Source: PALSA-612 sp963755155 (GTDB taxonomy: Bacteria; Actinomycetota; Thermoleophilia; Gaiellales; Gaiellaceae). Taken from it: a DNA stretch of 64,000 bases. The stretch covers positions 62,001 through 126,000 of the forward strand of contig CAVWIV010000003.1 in the NCBI GenBank assembly GCA_963755155.1, read 5' to 3'. The notes below the pieces were generated by a model. That model did not search any database. It had not been told where the DNA came from and saw only the letters and a list, made by a program, of their open reading frames with translations. Each line of letters starts with the position of its first letter. Positions within the stretch are counted from its first letter, which is position 1. Both the position numbers and the translations under genes were made by a program. This document shows, one piece after another, positions 9,468 to 15,428 of this stretch.

Positions 9468-9555
9468 GCTGGAGGCCGCGCTGCGGCGTCCTCAGTCGCC
9501 CGCGTACTTCACTCAGTACGCGGGCTCCCTGCGTCCTTGCATCGCAGCCTCCAGC
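9468..9555. repeat. Nested palindrome, REP-like
   Basis: An inner perfect 11-bp inverted repeat (9498-9508 with 9515-9525, 6-nt loop) is enclosed by an outer perfect 9-bp arm pair (9468-9476 with 9547-9555) and partly matching flanks. It fills the 182-bp gap between two minus-strand genes. It could fold as a long hairpin on either strand. There is no T-run, so it is not a simple terminator. Confidence 0.6.
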
Positions 9556-9581
9556 AGCCCCGGCGACGTGCACGGACCGCC

Positions 9582-9925
9582 CTACATCTCGTGGAGAAAG
9601 CGGTGCTCGAGCTTCGGGAGAATTTCGTGCGCGTAAAGGGCGTGACCTTGACGTCGAGCCCTTCCTCCTCGAGCACCCGCACCTCGTCCTCGAGCGCCTC
9701 GTTCGCGTGACCGAGCGCGTCCTCCAGCTCGTACCCCTCGAAGATGACGTCCTCGGCGCTCGGCACGCCGGTGGGACGGTGCTCGGGATCGATCGCACGG
9801 CCGACGGCCCACGACCCGTCCTCGCGCCACTCGATCCAGAGGACGACCCGCTCCCTCGCGCCCCCGTCGTCGAGGCCTTCGACGACCCGCTCCGCAAAGC
9901 GCTCCGACGCAGGTGCTCCGCGCAT
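9582..9925 (-). CDS. Conserved hypothetical protein, frameshifted
   Basis: A roughly 114-residue acidic soluble protein. It begins MRGAPASERFAER and has a middle segment VVLWIEWREDGSWAVGRAI that looks like beta strands. At about 9633-9641 (next to AAA and GGG runs) the frame changes by one missing base, and sequence continues as YAHEILPKLEHRFLHEM to the stop at 9582. Length is a multiple of three plus two, which fits a single deletion. Function unknown. The ATG at 9925 is preceded by a TATCCT box 6 nt away. Confidence 0.6.
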
Positions 9926-9931
9926 GGAGCA

Positions 9932-9941
9932 AGGATACAAT
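9932..9941. promoter_or_regulatory. Back-to-back -10 boxes sharing a central TA (bidirectional promoter)
   Basis: Plus strand TACAAT (9936-9941) ends 7 nt before the GTG at 9949. Minus strand TATCCT (9937-9932) ends 6 nt before the ATG at 9925. The two hexamers overlap on the TA at 9936-9937. Both genes would be leaderless. Confidence 0.55.
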
Positions 9942-9948
9942 CGCTGCC

Positions 9949-10167
9949 GTGAGCATCGGCTCGTTCTTCCGCAACCTCTTCACCAGCTCGAAGGGCTCGA
10001 ACGAGCGGATCGCCGCCTACATCATCCGCGAGCACGAACGCGGCCGGACGCTCGAAGACATCCTCGACGACCCCTACGTCGTCAACCGCTGCTCCGAACA
10101 GGAGATCGCGCGCGTGCTCGAGCAGCCCGAGGTCATCCAGGCGATCGGCGCTCAGAGCTCGAGCTGA
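9949..10167 (+). CDS. Small conserved hypothetical protein
   Basis: 72 residues, starting MSIGSFFRNLF at the GTG at 9949, chosen because a -10 box sits 7 nt upstream and the sequence before it is unlike a protein. It is soluble and helical, with the segment ERGRTLEDILDDPYVVNRCSE. The ending suggests a small DNA- or protein-binding domain but nothing definite. It overlaps the convergent acetyltransferase gene by 16 bp. Confidence 0.6.
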   Translation: MSIGSFFRNLFTSSKGSNERIAAYIIREHERGRTLEDILDDPYVVNRCSEQEIARVLEQPEVIQAIGAQSSS

Positions 10168-10627
10168 AGGAAACGCGCCCCGGGGACGGGGTTCTCGGTG
10201 TACGGCTCGATGTCGCGGAAGCCGAGCCGCTCGTAGAGCACCGCCGCTTCGCTCATCGACGGCAGCGTGTCGAGGCGCATGCGCTCGTAGCCGGTGAGCC
10301 TGCGCCTCGGAGATGACCGCCTCGGCGAGCGCGCGGCCGAGGCCGAGCCCGCGGTGCGAAGGCTGCACGTAGAGCCGCTTCATCTCGCACGTCGCGTCGT
10401 CGAGCCTGCGCAGCGCGACGCAGGCTACGGGCGCGCCGTCGTCACGCACCACGAGCAGGCGCCCGGCCGGGCGGCGTGTAGTCGCCCGGCAGCTCCGCGA
10501 GCTCCCGGTCGAAGCCCTGGAAGCAGAGGTCGACGCCGAGCGAGTCCTGGTACTCGAGGAAGAGCCTGCGGACGGCCTCGACGTCCTCCGGGCCCGCGGC
10601 GTGCTCGATGACGGGTGAAGTGGGCAC
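10152..10627 (-). CDS. GNAT family N-acetyltransferase, two frame changes
   Basis: Acetyl-CoA-dependent acetyltransferase of about 158 residues. Across three frames it reads an N-terminal DVEAVRRLFLEYQDSLG, then the core CEMKRLYVQPSHRGLGLGRAL with the acetyl-CoA-binding RGLGLG loop, then YERMRLDTLPSM and a C-terminal LYERLGF. Frame changes at about 10462-10464 (GGG/CCC run) and 10296-10302 are each repaired by removing one base; the length is a multiple of three plus two. GTG start at 10627 with a -10 box TACTCT 8 nt upstream. Substrate unknown. Confidence 0.8.
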
Positions 10628-10635
10628 GCATGCGA

Positions 10636-10645
10636 AGAGTAGGCT
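10636..10645. promoter_or_regulatory. Back-to-back -10 boxes sharing a central TA (selenoprotein / GNAT)
   Basis: Plus strand TAGGCT (10640-10645) ends 7 nt before the GTG at 10653. Minus strand TACTCT (10641-10636) ends 8 nt before the GTG at 10627. They share the TA at 10640-10641. The two starts are only 25 bp apart, leaving no room for separate leaders. Confidence 0.55.
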
Positions 10646-10652
10646 CTCGCGG

Positions 10653-10868
10653 GTGCCGGTCGAGATCCACTACTGCCCCACCTGATCGGGCTACGACGAA
10701 CGGGCCGCGAGTCTCGCGGCCGAGCTGACCGACGCGGGTTTCGCCGCCGAGGCGATTCCCGGCGGCAAGTCGCAGTTCGACGTGATCGCGGACGGCGAGC
10801 TCGTCTTCTCGAAGCACGAGCTCGACCGCTTCCCCGAGGACGGCGAGATCCTCGGACTACTGAGCTAG
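10653..10868 (+). CDS. SelT/SelW/SelH (Rdx) family selenoprotein, in-frame TGA
   Basis: Reading the TGA at 10683-10685 as selenocysteine gives a 71-residue thioredoxin-like protein. Its redox motif is Tyr-Cys-Pro-Thr-Sec-Ser-Gly-Tyr with Sec at residue 11 (CxxU). The rest matches the Rdx pattern, ending DGELVFSKHELDRFPEDGE, which is where members of this family carry a conserved FSK...GRFP-type ending. The frame stays open for 60 codons after TGA to a TAG. A SECIS-like hairpin follows the TGA. GTG start at 10653 with a -10 box 7 nt upstream. Rdx proteins are thiol-redox proteins of poorly known substrate. The alternative, a pseudogene or TGC-to-TGA error, is less likely given the hairpin. Its stop overlaps the convergent HAD gene. 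Confidence 0.82.
10703..10721 (+). promoter_or_regulatory. Candidate bacterial SECIS element
   Basis: An 8-bp perfect stem (10703-10710 with 10714-10721) closes a GUC loop whose first base is G. The loop begins after 25 nt from the TGA, inside the roughly 16-37 nt window known for bacterial SECIS elements. It lies inside the coding sequence, as expected for bacteria, and would recruit SelB with Sec-tRNA. Confidence 0.7.
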
Positions 10869-11542
10869 CCCGCCAGCGCCGCCGGCAGCTCGCGCAGCGA
10901 CTCGATCCTGCCGGCGTGCTCGGGAAAGCGCCCTGCCCGGTCGAGCAGGAACGCCTTCATGCCGGCCGCCTCGGCGCCCTCGACATCGTCCTCGACCGAG
11001 TCGCCGACCATGACCGCTCGGGCGGCGGCGACCTCGAGCAGCTCGAGCGCCGCCGCAAAGATGAGGGGGCTCGGCTTCACCTTGCCGTGGCTGCCCGACG
11101 ACACCCACGCGTCGACGTCGAGGCCGAAATGCCGGACGAACGCGTCTAGGTCCCGGCTCGTGTTGGACACGAGGCCGAGCTTCAGGCCCATCGCGCGGAG
11201 CTCCGTGAGCACCGGGATGACGTCGTCGTAGAGCTCGAAGTGGTGAGCGTGCTCCCAGCGCTCGACGATCTCGCGGGCGACGGCGCCGACCTCGGGCCCC
11301 TCGCCGCCCATGCCGCGGACGATGTCCTCGGTGAAGCGCACCCAGATCTCCTCGTCGTGATCGAGCTCGGGATGCCGCTCGAGGTCCGCGATCGCGGCGA
11401 CCCGTGCCTCTGCGTACAGCGCCAGGTCGAGCTCGAGACCGTGCGTCTCGGCCAGGGCTCTGTACGCCTCCGGGCCGAGCTCGGGCCCCGGCATGACGAG
11501 CGTGAAGTCGACGTCGAGGAGAACTGCCAGCGGGCGCGCCAC
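10865..11542 (-). CDS. HAD superfamily hydrolase
   Basis: 225-residue phosphatase-like protein with all four HAD motifs: DxD at residues 10-12 (LLDVDFT), Ser/Thr in LGLVSNTSRD, Lys in GKVKPSP, and the acidic motif VMVGDSVEDDV. A helical cap lies between motifs I and II. Substrate unknown. The GTG at 11542 is chosen because the motif follows directly; a -10 TATCCT lies 9 nt upstream. It ends within the stop of the selenoprotein gene. Confidence 0.88.
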   Translation of the reverse strand: MARPLAVLLDVDFTLVMPGPELGPEAYRALAETHGLELDLALYAEARVAAIADLERHPELDHDEEIWVRFTEDIVRGMGGEGPEVGAVAREIVERWEHAHHFELYDDVIPVLTELRAMGLKLGLVSNTSRDLDAFVRHFGLDVDAWVSSGSHGKVKPSPLIFAAALELLEVAAARAVMVGDSVEDDVEGAEAAGMKAFLLDRAGRFPEHAGRIESLRELPAALAG

Positions 11543-11551
11543 GGGCCGCCG

Positions 11552-11561
11552 AGGATAGCCT
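11552..11561. promoter_or_regulatory. Back-to-back -10 boxes sharing a central TA (HAD / MFS)
   Basis: Plus strand TAGCCT (11556-11561) ends 6 nt before the GTG at 11568. Minus strand TATCCT (11557-11552) ends 9 nt before the GTG at 11542. They share the TA at 11556-11557. Confidence 0.5.
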
Positions 11562-11567
11562 CGCCGC

Positions 11568-12801
11568 GTGGACGCGCGACCGGAGCAGCTCGGCCGGGGA
11601 CGGGCGCTGTACGCCTTCCGCAGCCGCGACTTCCGGCTGCTCTGGTCGGCCCGCACGGTGTCACTGATCGGCGACGGCGCGTTCCTCATCGCGCTCGGCT
11701 GGCGCACGACGGAGCTGACCGGGTCGGCGACGTCGCTCGCCATCGTGCTCATGGCCAACAGCATCGCGTTGCTTGCGACCATCCTCATCGGAGGCGCGCT
11801 CGCCGACCGCTACTCGCGGCGCGGAATGATGATCGCCTCCGACCTGGCCCGTGTCGTGATCATGGGCGCGCTGGCCCTCCTGGACGCCTCTGGCGACCTC
11901 TCCTTCGGCCTGCTGCTCGCCCTCGCCGTCGCGTTCGGCGCCGCCGACGGCTTCTTCTACCCCGCCGCCGGCGGCATCGTCCCGCTCGTCGTCGAGTCAC
12001 ACGAGCTCGCCTCCGCGAACACGTTGATCGGCATCTCGCGACAGGCCTCGTTCGTCGTCGGTCCCGCGCTCGCGGGCTCGATCTACGGTGTGGCCGGTTC
12101 CGAAGCGGTCTTCGGGCTCAACGCGATCACGTTCCTCGTCTCGGCGCTCCTCTTGCTGCCCGCGCGCCCCCGCTCGTTCGAGCCCGAGCCGAGCGAGGGC
12201 ACGCTCAAGTCGATCGCGGAAGGCATCCGCTATGTCGTGGGAGTGCCGTGGCTCTGGGTCGGGCATCGCCATCACGTCGGTCGTGTTGATGGTGGCGATG
12301 GCGCCGTTCCAGGCGCTCGCGCCCACGTTCATCTCCGAGCAGTTCGGGAAAGGTGTCGGCGCGTACGGGCTCCTGTTCGCCTTCGAGGCGGTCGGCATGA
12401 CGATCGGGACGATCATCTTCGGCCAGGTCAACCCACGCACGAATCGCATCTGGCAGATCTTCGGCTTCCTCGCGCTCAACGACGTGTTCGCCGTCGTCAT
12501 GACGCTCCAGGACTCGTACGAGCTCGCCGCTCTCCTCATGGTCGCGCGCGGTGTGCTTATCGGCTACGCCATCGGCATCTGGGCGACGCTGATGATGGAA
12601 TGGGTACCGGAAGGGAAATTGGCCCGGGTCACGAGCTTGGACTTCTTCGGCGCCATCGGCCTCGTGCCTGTCGGCTACGCGCTCACCGCGCTCATCGCGC
12701 AGACAGCGGATCCGGCGCTGATCCTCACAGTCGGATTCACGCTCGCCGGTTTCCTATGGGCCGTGCCGCTGCTCTTCCGCAGTGTGCGCGAGGCCGCGTG
12801 A
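11568..12801 (+). CDS. MFS transporter, frameshifted
   Basis: Major facilitator of about 410 residues with twelve predicted membrane helices, of the drug/unknown-solute efflux type. The first half begins YAFRSRDFRLLWSARTVSLIGDG and has the loop GGALADRYSRRGMM (MFS motif A). At the GGG run 12261-12263 the frame changes by one extra base; the second half (IAITSVVLMVAMAPFQALAPTF onwards) carries helices 7-12. Length is a multiple of three plus one. GTG start with a -10 box 6 nt upstream. Substrate unknown. Confidence 0.85.
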
Positions 12802-12805
12802 TGAG

Positions 12806-12834
12806 TCATGGGGGAACACGTGGTTCCCCCATGA
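12806..12834. terminator. Bidirectional hairpin between MFS and tRNA-Pro
   Basis: Perfect 12-bp inverted repeat with a 5-nt loop starting 5 bp after the MFS stop. It lies between two convergent genes, so it can end both. A C/T-rich stretch follows on the plus strand, but there is no long T-run. Confidence 0.6.
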
Positions 12835-12857
12835 GCCCCCTCCTTTAGCTGAGGCAA

Positions 12858-12931
12858 TCGGGGTGCCCAGATTTGAACTGGGGGCCTCTCCGACCCGAAC
12901 GGAGCGCGCTACCAGGCTGCGCCACACCCCG
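12858..12931 (-). tRNA. tRNA-Pro(CGG)
   Basis: Full cloverleaf on the minus strand: 7-bp acceptor with discriminator A, D-arm with GCCTGGTAGC, anticodon loop TTCGGGT (anticodon CGG) and T-arm GTTCAAAT. CCA is not encoded. Confidence 0.95.
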
Positions 12932-12939
12932 ACCGGCAC

Positions 12940-12945
12940 AGGTTA
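12940..12945 (-). promoter_or_regulatory. -10 box (TAACCT) of tRNA-Pro
   Basis: Minus strand TAACCT ends 8 nt before the tRNA 5' end, the expected spacing for a short 5' leader. Confidence 0.45.
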
Positions 12946-12998
12946 GCGCCAACGACTTTCGACGCTCCATTGGAACAGACACGTAACACCTTCCCGGC

Positions 12999-13004
12999 TA
13001 CCGT
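12999..13004 (+). promoter_or_regulatory. -10 box (TACCGT) for leaderless ssb
   Basis: TACCGT ends 6 nt before the ATG at 13011; no ribosome-binding site can fit between. Confidence 0.5.
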
Positions 13005-13010
13005 CGAGTC

Positions 13011-13367
13011 ATGAACGTCGTGGGCCTCATCGGGAACCTCGCCACCGACGTCGAGCTGAAGGCTGTAGGCGAGGGGAAGCAGGTCGCTGGATTCCTCCTG
13101 GCGATCGACCGACCGTCTAAGGACGGCGGCGCCGACTTCGTCCACGTCAGCGCCTGGGACCGCCAGGGAGAGCTCTGTAGCCAGTACCTCGGCAAAGGGA
13201 AGCGTGTCGGAGTCGAAGGACGCCTCCGCAGCCGCTCGTGGGACGCCGAGGACGGCAGCCGCCGCAGCGCGCTCGAGGTGGTCGCCCATCGCGTCGAGTT
13301 CCTTTCGCCACCGGAGGGAGGTGCGGCAACGGACGCAGACATCCCCTTCGCAGCGGCTGCTGCCTAG
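13011..13367 (+). CDS. ssb: Single-stranded DNA-binding protein
   Basis: 118-residue OB-fold SSB beginning MNVVGLIGNLATDVELK. The fold runs through GADFVHVSAWDRQGELCSQYLGKGKRVGVEGRL. The C-terminal tail is very short, with a degenerate acidic tip ADIPF followed by alanines instead of ending at DIPF. It is probably a second, accessory SSB, since bacterial replicative SSBs usually lie beside rpsF/rpsR; that is inference. Confidence 0.9.
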   Translation: MNVVGLIGNLATDVELKAVGEGKQVAGFLLAIDRPSKDGGADFVHVSAWDRQGELCSQYLGKGKRVGVEGRLRSRSWDAEDGSRRSALEVVAHRVEFLSPPEGGAATDADIPFAAAAA

Positions 13368-13384
13368 CCACGCCCTGCCAGACA

Positions 13385-13390
13385 TACACT
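13385..13390 (+). promoter_or_regulatory. -10 box (TACACT) for leaderless Nif3-like gene
   Basis: TACACT ends 7 nt before the GTG at 13398. Confidence 0.5.
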
Positions 13391-13397
13391 GCGCCGC

Positions 13398-14141
13398 GTG
13401 GCGCACCGGGACGCGATCCTCGCCTTCGCCGACGAGCTGCTCGACGTCGCGTCGTACCCGGACTACGGGCCGATCGGTCTTCAGGTGGTCGGCGCCGACG
13501 AGGTGACCGCGATCGCGTGCGGCGTATCGTCGTCGCGCGAGCTCTTCGAGCACACGGCTGCACTCGGAGCGCAGATGGTGATCGTCCATCACGGCCTCTT
13601 CTGGGAGCGCGACTCCCGCGTCGTCGATCGCGCGATGAAAGGCCGCCTAAAGGCGCTCATCGACGCCGACATCACGCTCGCGGCGTACCACCTCGCGCTC
13701 GACGCACACCCGGAGCTGGGCAATAACGCGCTGCTCGCAGCCGAGCTGGGCGTCGAGATCGAAGAGCGGCTCGATGTCGGTCACGGCGGCACGCTCACCG
13801 AGGCGTTGACCCCGGACGCCTTCACGGCGCGGGTCCGGGACGTCGTCGGCGGCCGCGAGCCGCTCGCGTTTCTGTACGGGCCCGACGAGATCCGGCGCGT
13901 GGCCATCGTGTCAGGAGGCGCCGCAGGGCTGCTCGGCGCGGCGGCGGCTGCCGGCTACGACGCCTTCCTCACGGGCGAGCCCGCCGAGCCGACGATGATG
14001 GCGGCACGCGAGCACGGCATCCACTTCGTTGCCGGCGGCCACTATGCGACGGAGCGGCTCGGCGTTCAGGCGCTGTCCACGCGGCTCGCGAAAGAGTTCG
14101 GGCTCGACTGGCACTTCATCGAGCTCACGAACCCCGTCTGA
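13398..14141 (+). CDS. Nif3-like dinuclear metal centre protein
   Basis: 247-residue member of the NIF3 / YbgI family, which forms hexameric rings with a dinuclear metal site. Metal-ligand elements are visible: MVIVHHGLFW (HHG), the YHLALDAHPELGNN segment (LDxxxxGxN-like), and HFVAGGHYATE near the C terminus. Biochemical role of the family is unresolved despite the older GTP cyclohydrolase label. GTG start at 13398. Confidence 0.9.
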   Translation: MAHRDAILAFADELLDVASYPDYGPIGLQVVGADEVTAIACGVSSSRELFEHTAALGAQMVIVHHGLFWERDSRVVDRAMKGRLKALIDADITLAAYHLALDAHPELGNNALLAAELGVEIEERLDVGHGGTLTEALTPDAFTARVRDVVGGREPLAFLYGPDEIRRVAIVSGGAAGLLGAAAAAGYDAFLTGEPAEPTMMAAREHGIHFVAGGHYATERLGVQALSTRLAKEFGLDWHFIELTNPV

Positions 14142-14171
14142 CCCCCGTTGCGCTCCGGCCCCACCCCGGAG

Positions 14172-14177
14172 TATGCT
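14172..14177 (+). promoter_or_regulatory. -10 box (TATGCT) upstream of leader peptide
   Basis: TATGCT ends 7 nt before the ATG at 14185, the same geometry as the other leaderless starts here. Confidence 0.45.
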
Positions 14178-14184
14178 CAGAGCG

Positions 14185-14214
14185 ATGACTGTCGTCGATC
14201 CGCGGGCCTGTTGA
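14185..14214 (+). CDS. Candidate leader peptide MTVVDPRAC
   Basis: Nine-codon open frame ending CCG-CGG-GCC-TGT-TGA, with a leaderless-type promoter before it and a terminator about 30 nt after it. Codons 6-8 lie in a segment that can pair with the terminator's left arm. An in-frame ATG at 14173 overlaps the -10 box and is unlikely to be used. Confidence 0.4.
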   Translation: MTVVDPRAC

Positions 14215-14275
14215 GAGCGTCCCCGGACACGAACACATTCGCCCGCGCGGCCCTCGACGGCAGCCGGGCTTTTTT
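14201..14275 (+). terminator. Intrinsic terminator with competing antiterminator pairing (attenuator)
   Basis: The terminator stem pairs GCCCG (14241-14245) with CGGGC (14265-14269) and is followed by six T (14270-14275). The upstream segment CGCGGGC (14201-14207) is perfectly complementary to 14241-14247 and would disrupt that stem. This is transcription-attenuation architecture ahead of the 53-residue gene at 14308. Confidence 0.55.
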
Positions 14276-14307
14276 ATTGTCTGCGTTCGTCGCCTGAAGG
14301 AGGAACG

Positions 14308-14469
14308 ATGCCAAACCACCTGACGCCTGAGGAGCTGTCGAAGGAGGTCGGCATGGAGCGGGAGGACGTCATCCGCTTCTGCGTGGAGGAAGGCGTGCCG
14401 ATCTACCAGGGCAAGATCGACAAGACGCTTTTCCAGGCGCAGCTCGAAGCGACGGCCACGAAGGCCTGA
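14308..14469 (+). CDS. Small helix-turn-helix-like protein
   Basis: 53 residues, MPNHLTPEELSKEVGM at the N terminus, with a strong Shine-Dalgarno (AAGGAGG) 6 nt before the ATG. The pattern (TPEELSKEVGMEREDV then EEGVPIYQGKIDKTLF) resembles the first helices of a MerR/excisionase-type winged helix. It is the only gene downstream of the attenuator before the convergent Ku gene. No target can be named. Confidence 0.7.
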   Translation: MPNHLTPEELSKEVGMEREDVIRFCVEEGVPIYQGKIDKTLFQAQLEATATKA

Positions 14470-14479
14470 GCAGAACGCG

Positions 14480-15355
14480 CTAGCGCTTCTTCGCCGCAGC
14501 GGCCTTCTTGCGGGCGGGTGCCCGCTTTGAGGCTGCCGGCTTCTCTGCCTGCGTCTTTCGCTTCTTCGCGTCGGCGACGCTCTTGCGAAGCGCTTCCATG
14601 AGATCGATGACCGGAGCGTCCTTCTCCTCCTCGACCTCGGGCTTTGCCGTCGGAGCGCCCGCGAGCTTCTCCTCGAGCAGGGCTTGCAGGTCGCGCCGGT
14701 ACTCAGAGACGAGCTCCTTCGGCTCGAACTCACCGGCGAGGCTGTCGATCACCTGGAGCGCGAGCGCGACCTCCTGCTTCTTCGTCTTCACGTCCCCGAC
14801 GGCCTCCTCGATCTCGGCGTCGGAGTAGACGTCCTCCTCGACGAACAGCGTCTCCAGCACGAGCGCGTCCTCCCGAACGCGGATGAGCGCGAGCTTCTCC
14901 TTGCCCGCAAGCACGAAGCTCCCGAGCGCGGCCGTCTGCGTTTCGCGCATCGCCTCGAGCAGCAGGACGTACGGCCGCCGCTGCGCTCCCGCGCTGGCGG
15001 GGACGAGGAAGTACGTGCGGTCGAAATAGATCGGATCCACCTCGGCCGCAGGCACGAAGCTCTTGATGTCGATGGCCCGCGAGGTCGTGTCGCGGTCGAT
15101 CGCCTCGAGATCGGAGTCCTCGACGATCACGAACTCGCCCTTCGCCACCTCCCAGCCGCGCACGATCTCGTCCGCGTCGACCTCACGGTCGTGCGTCGGG
15201 CACCAACGCTTCTGCTTGATCGGCGTCTTGCACTCGCGGTGCAGAAGCCGGAACGAGACGTCCGCCTGCCGCGCAGCCGGCTTCGTCGCGGGAGCGAGGC
15301 CCACGGGGATCGTGACCAGCCCGAAGCTGATCGCACCGTTCCAAGTCGTTCGCAT
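14480..15355 (-). CDS. ku: Non-homologous end joining protein Ku
   Basis: Bacterial Ku, 291 residues, homodimeric ring that binds DNA double-strand ends and recruits LigD. It begins MRTTWNGAISFGLVTIPVGL, the typical Ku start, with the core segments AIDIKSFVPAAEVDPIYFDRTYFLVP and RPYVLLLEAM. The C-terminal third is Lys/Ala-rich (PAASKRAPARKKAAAAKK), as in other actinobacterial Ku tails that bind DNA. No ligD nearby. ATG start with TAGAAT 7 nt upstream. Confidence 0.95.
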   Translation of the reverse strand: MRTTWNGAISFGLVTIPVGLAPATKPAARQADVSFRLLHRECKTPIKQKRWCPTHDREVDADEIVRGWEVAKGEFVIVEDSDLEAIDRDTTSRAIDIKSFVPAAEVDPIYFDRTYFLVPASAGAQRRPYVLLLEAMRETQTAALGSFVLAGKEKLALIRVREDALVLETLFVEEDVYSDAEIEEAVGDVKTKKQEVALALQVIDSLAGEFEPKELVSEYRRDLQALLEEKLAGAPTAKPEVEEEKDAPVIDLMEALRKSVADAKKRKTQAEKPAASKRAPARKKAAAAKKR

Positions 15356-15362
15356 AGGTCAG

Positions 15363-15368
15363 ATTCTA
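15363..15368 (-). promoter_or_regulatory. -10 box (TAGAAT) for leaderless ku
   Basis: Minus strand TAGAAT ends 7 nt before the ATG at 15355. Confidence 0.5.
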
Positions 15369-15415
15369 GTAGGGGGCGTTCATTGTTCTGCCCCCACGTG
15401 TGAAACCCTGCAACA

Positions 15416-15421
15416 TAGGGT
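15416..15421 (+). promoter_or_regulatory. -10 box (TAGGGT) for leaderless acyl-CoA ligase
   Basis: TAGGGT ends 7 nt before the ATG at 15429. The box overlaps the right arm of a small inverted repeat (15404-15409 with 15417-15422). Confidence 0.5.
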
Positions 15422-15428
15422 TCCGACC

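Noticed and set aside
7816..9636. 606-codon plus-strand open frame
   Set aside because: Arg/Glu/His-rich composition typical of antisense frames; it covers the membrane protein and the MqnA/MqnD gene on the minus strand.
10683..10685. TGA as an ordinary stop or pseudogene mark
   Set aside because: It sits in the CxxU position, is followed by a SECIS-like hairpin, and the frame and family pattern continue; kept as a selenocysteine codon pending genome check.
15404..15422. Inverted repeat as a TetR-type operator for the acyl-CoA ligase
   Set aside because: Arms are only 6 bp and the right arm is the -10 box itself; too weak to call and no regulator gene nearby.
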